A stretch of DNA of 5,825 nucleotides from Chloroflexota bacterium (GTDB lineage: Bacteria > Chloroflexota > Dehalococcoidia > Plut-88900): the NCBI GenBank assembly GCA_022566235.1, contig JADFJI010000158.1, positions 1-5,825 of the forward strand, in the 5' to 3' direction. Of this stretch, positions 5,652 through 5,825 are shown one piece after another. Below the pieces are notes generated by a model. The model searched no databases, was not told where the DNA came from, and saw only the letters and a list, made by a program, of their open reading frames with translations. The first letter of the stretch is position 1; every line of letters starts with the position of its first letter. Made by a program: the position numbers and the translations under genes.

Positions 5652-5825
5652 TCAAGCCACCAACTGGAACGACTTCTCCGCCATGGCCACAATGTCGCGG
5701 CCGATGGACAGGGATGCGGTCGCCCCTGGCGAGGGCGCATTTCTGACGTGTATGGCGTTTTCCGTCTCGCTGATACGAAAGTCGTCCACCAGGAACCCGT
5801 TGCGCTCCACCGCCTGGGCTCGCAC
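5652..5825 (-). CDS. lhgO: L-2-hydroxyglutarate oxidase, C-terminal fragment (gene runs off the window)
   Basis: The last 57 residues of a protein read from the window edge to TGA (5652-5654). VRAQAVERNGFLVDDFRI (1-18) and IHVRNAPSPGATASLSIG (25-42) match the C-terminus of LhgO/YgaF, where the RAQA, L-DDF and NAPSPAATxxLxIG segments are strongly conserved. LhgO is an FAD enzyme that oxidises L-2-hydroxyglutarate to 2-oxoglutarate and passes electrons to the membrane quinone pool. The NAPSP-A segment is part of the flavin-binding C-terminal loop. The N-terminal FAD domain lies outside the window, so activity cannot be judged. It is on the same strand as the DsbA/FrnE-like gene, separated by 203 bp that hold a hairpin and a separate promoter, so co-transcription is not required. 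Confidence 0.88.
   Translation of the reverse strand: MRAQAVERNGFLVDDFRISETENAIHVRNAPSPGATASLSIGRDIVAMAEKSFQLVA

Overview
The window is GC-rich bacterial DNA with standard-code genes on both strands: seven protein genes (two of them only partly informative at the window edges) and one tRNA. The mix of a nitroreductase, an ACMSD-type amidohydrolase, a DAO-family FAD oxidoreductase, a MOSC protein and an LhgO-type oxidase resembles the catabolic and redox gene sets of environmental Chloroflexota (Dehalococcoidia/SAR202-like). A read-through peptide at the left edge resembles repeat proteins I associate with that group. This taxonomic placement is inference only.

Layout, left to right. (1) 39-272, minus: a short lipoprotein-like ORF ended by a TGA, beyond which the frame stays open to the window edge. 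(2) 436-1098, plus: a nitroreductase-family flavoprotein with a TTG start and a strong Shine-Dalgarno. (3) 1198-1273, plus: a complete tRNA-Arg(CCT) with encoded CCA, its own promoter and a weak terminator. (4) 1405-2550, plus: an amidohydrolase (Amidohydro_2 / ACMSD-like). (5) 2599-3732, minus: a DAO-type FAD oxidoreductase, convergent with the amidohydrolase across a 48-bp gap that holds a hairpin. (6) 3931-4698, plus: a MOSC-domain protein, divergent from the FAD gene. (7) 4807-5448, minus: a DsbA/FrnE-like thioredoxin-fold oxidoreductase. (8) 5652-5825, minus: the C-terminus of L-2-hydroxyglutarate oxidase (lhgO), running off the window.

The main discovery is gene 7. Read conventionally it appears as an N-terminally truncated 147-residue ORF. 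The frame, however, extends upstream through a single TGA to an ATG at 5448, giving a full-length 213-residue protein. That TGA falls exactly on the first cysteine of the family's CPWC active site (SDYI-TGA-PWCYIG). A hairpin that fits the published description of bacterial SECIS elements follows 13 nt after the TGA. A good sigma-70-type promoter (TTGACA-17-TACACT) lies upstream. The simplest reading is a selenoprotein with a UPWC redox centre. No selenocysteine machinery gene is in the window, so the host's ability to insert Sec must be checked elsewhere.

No CRISPR array, insertion sequence, integrase or attachment site was seen. The genes do not form one obvious operon. Most are separately oriented single genes with a general theme of flavin/thiol redox chemistry and small-molecule catabolism.
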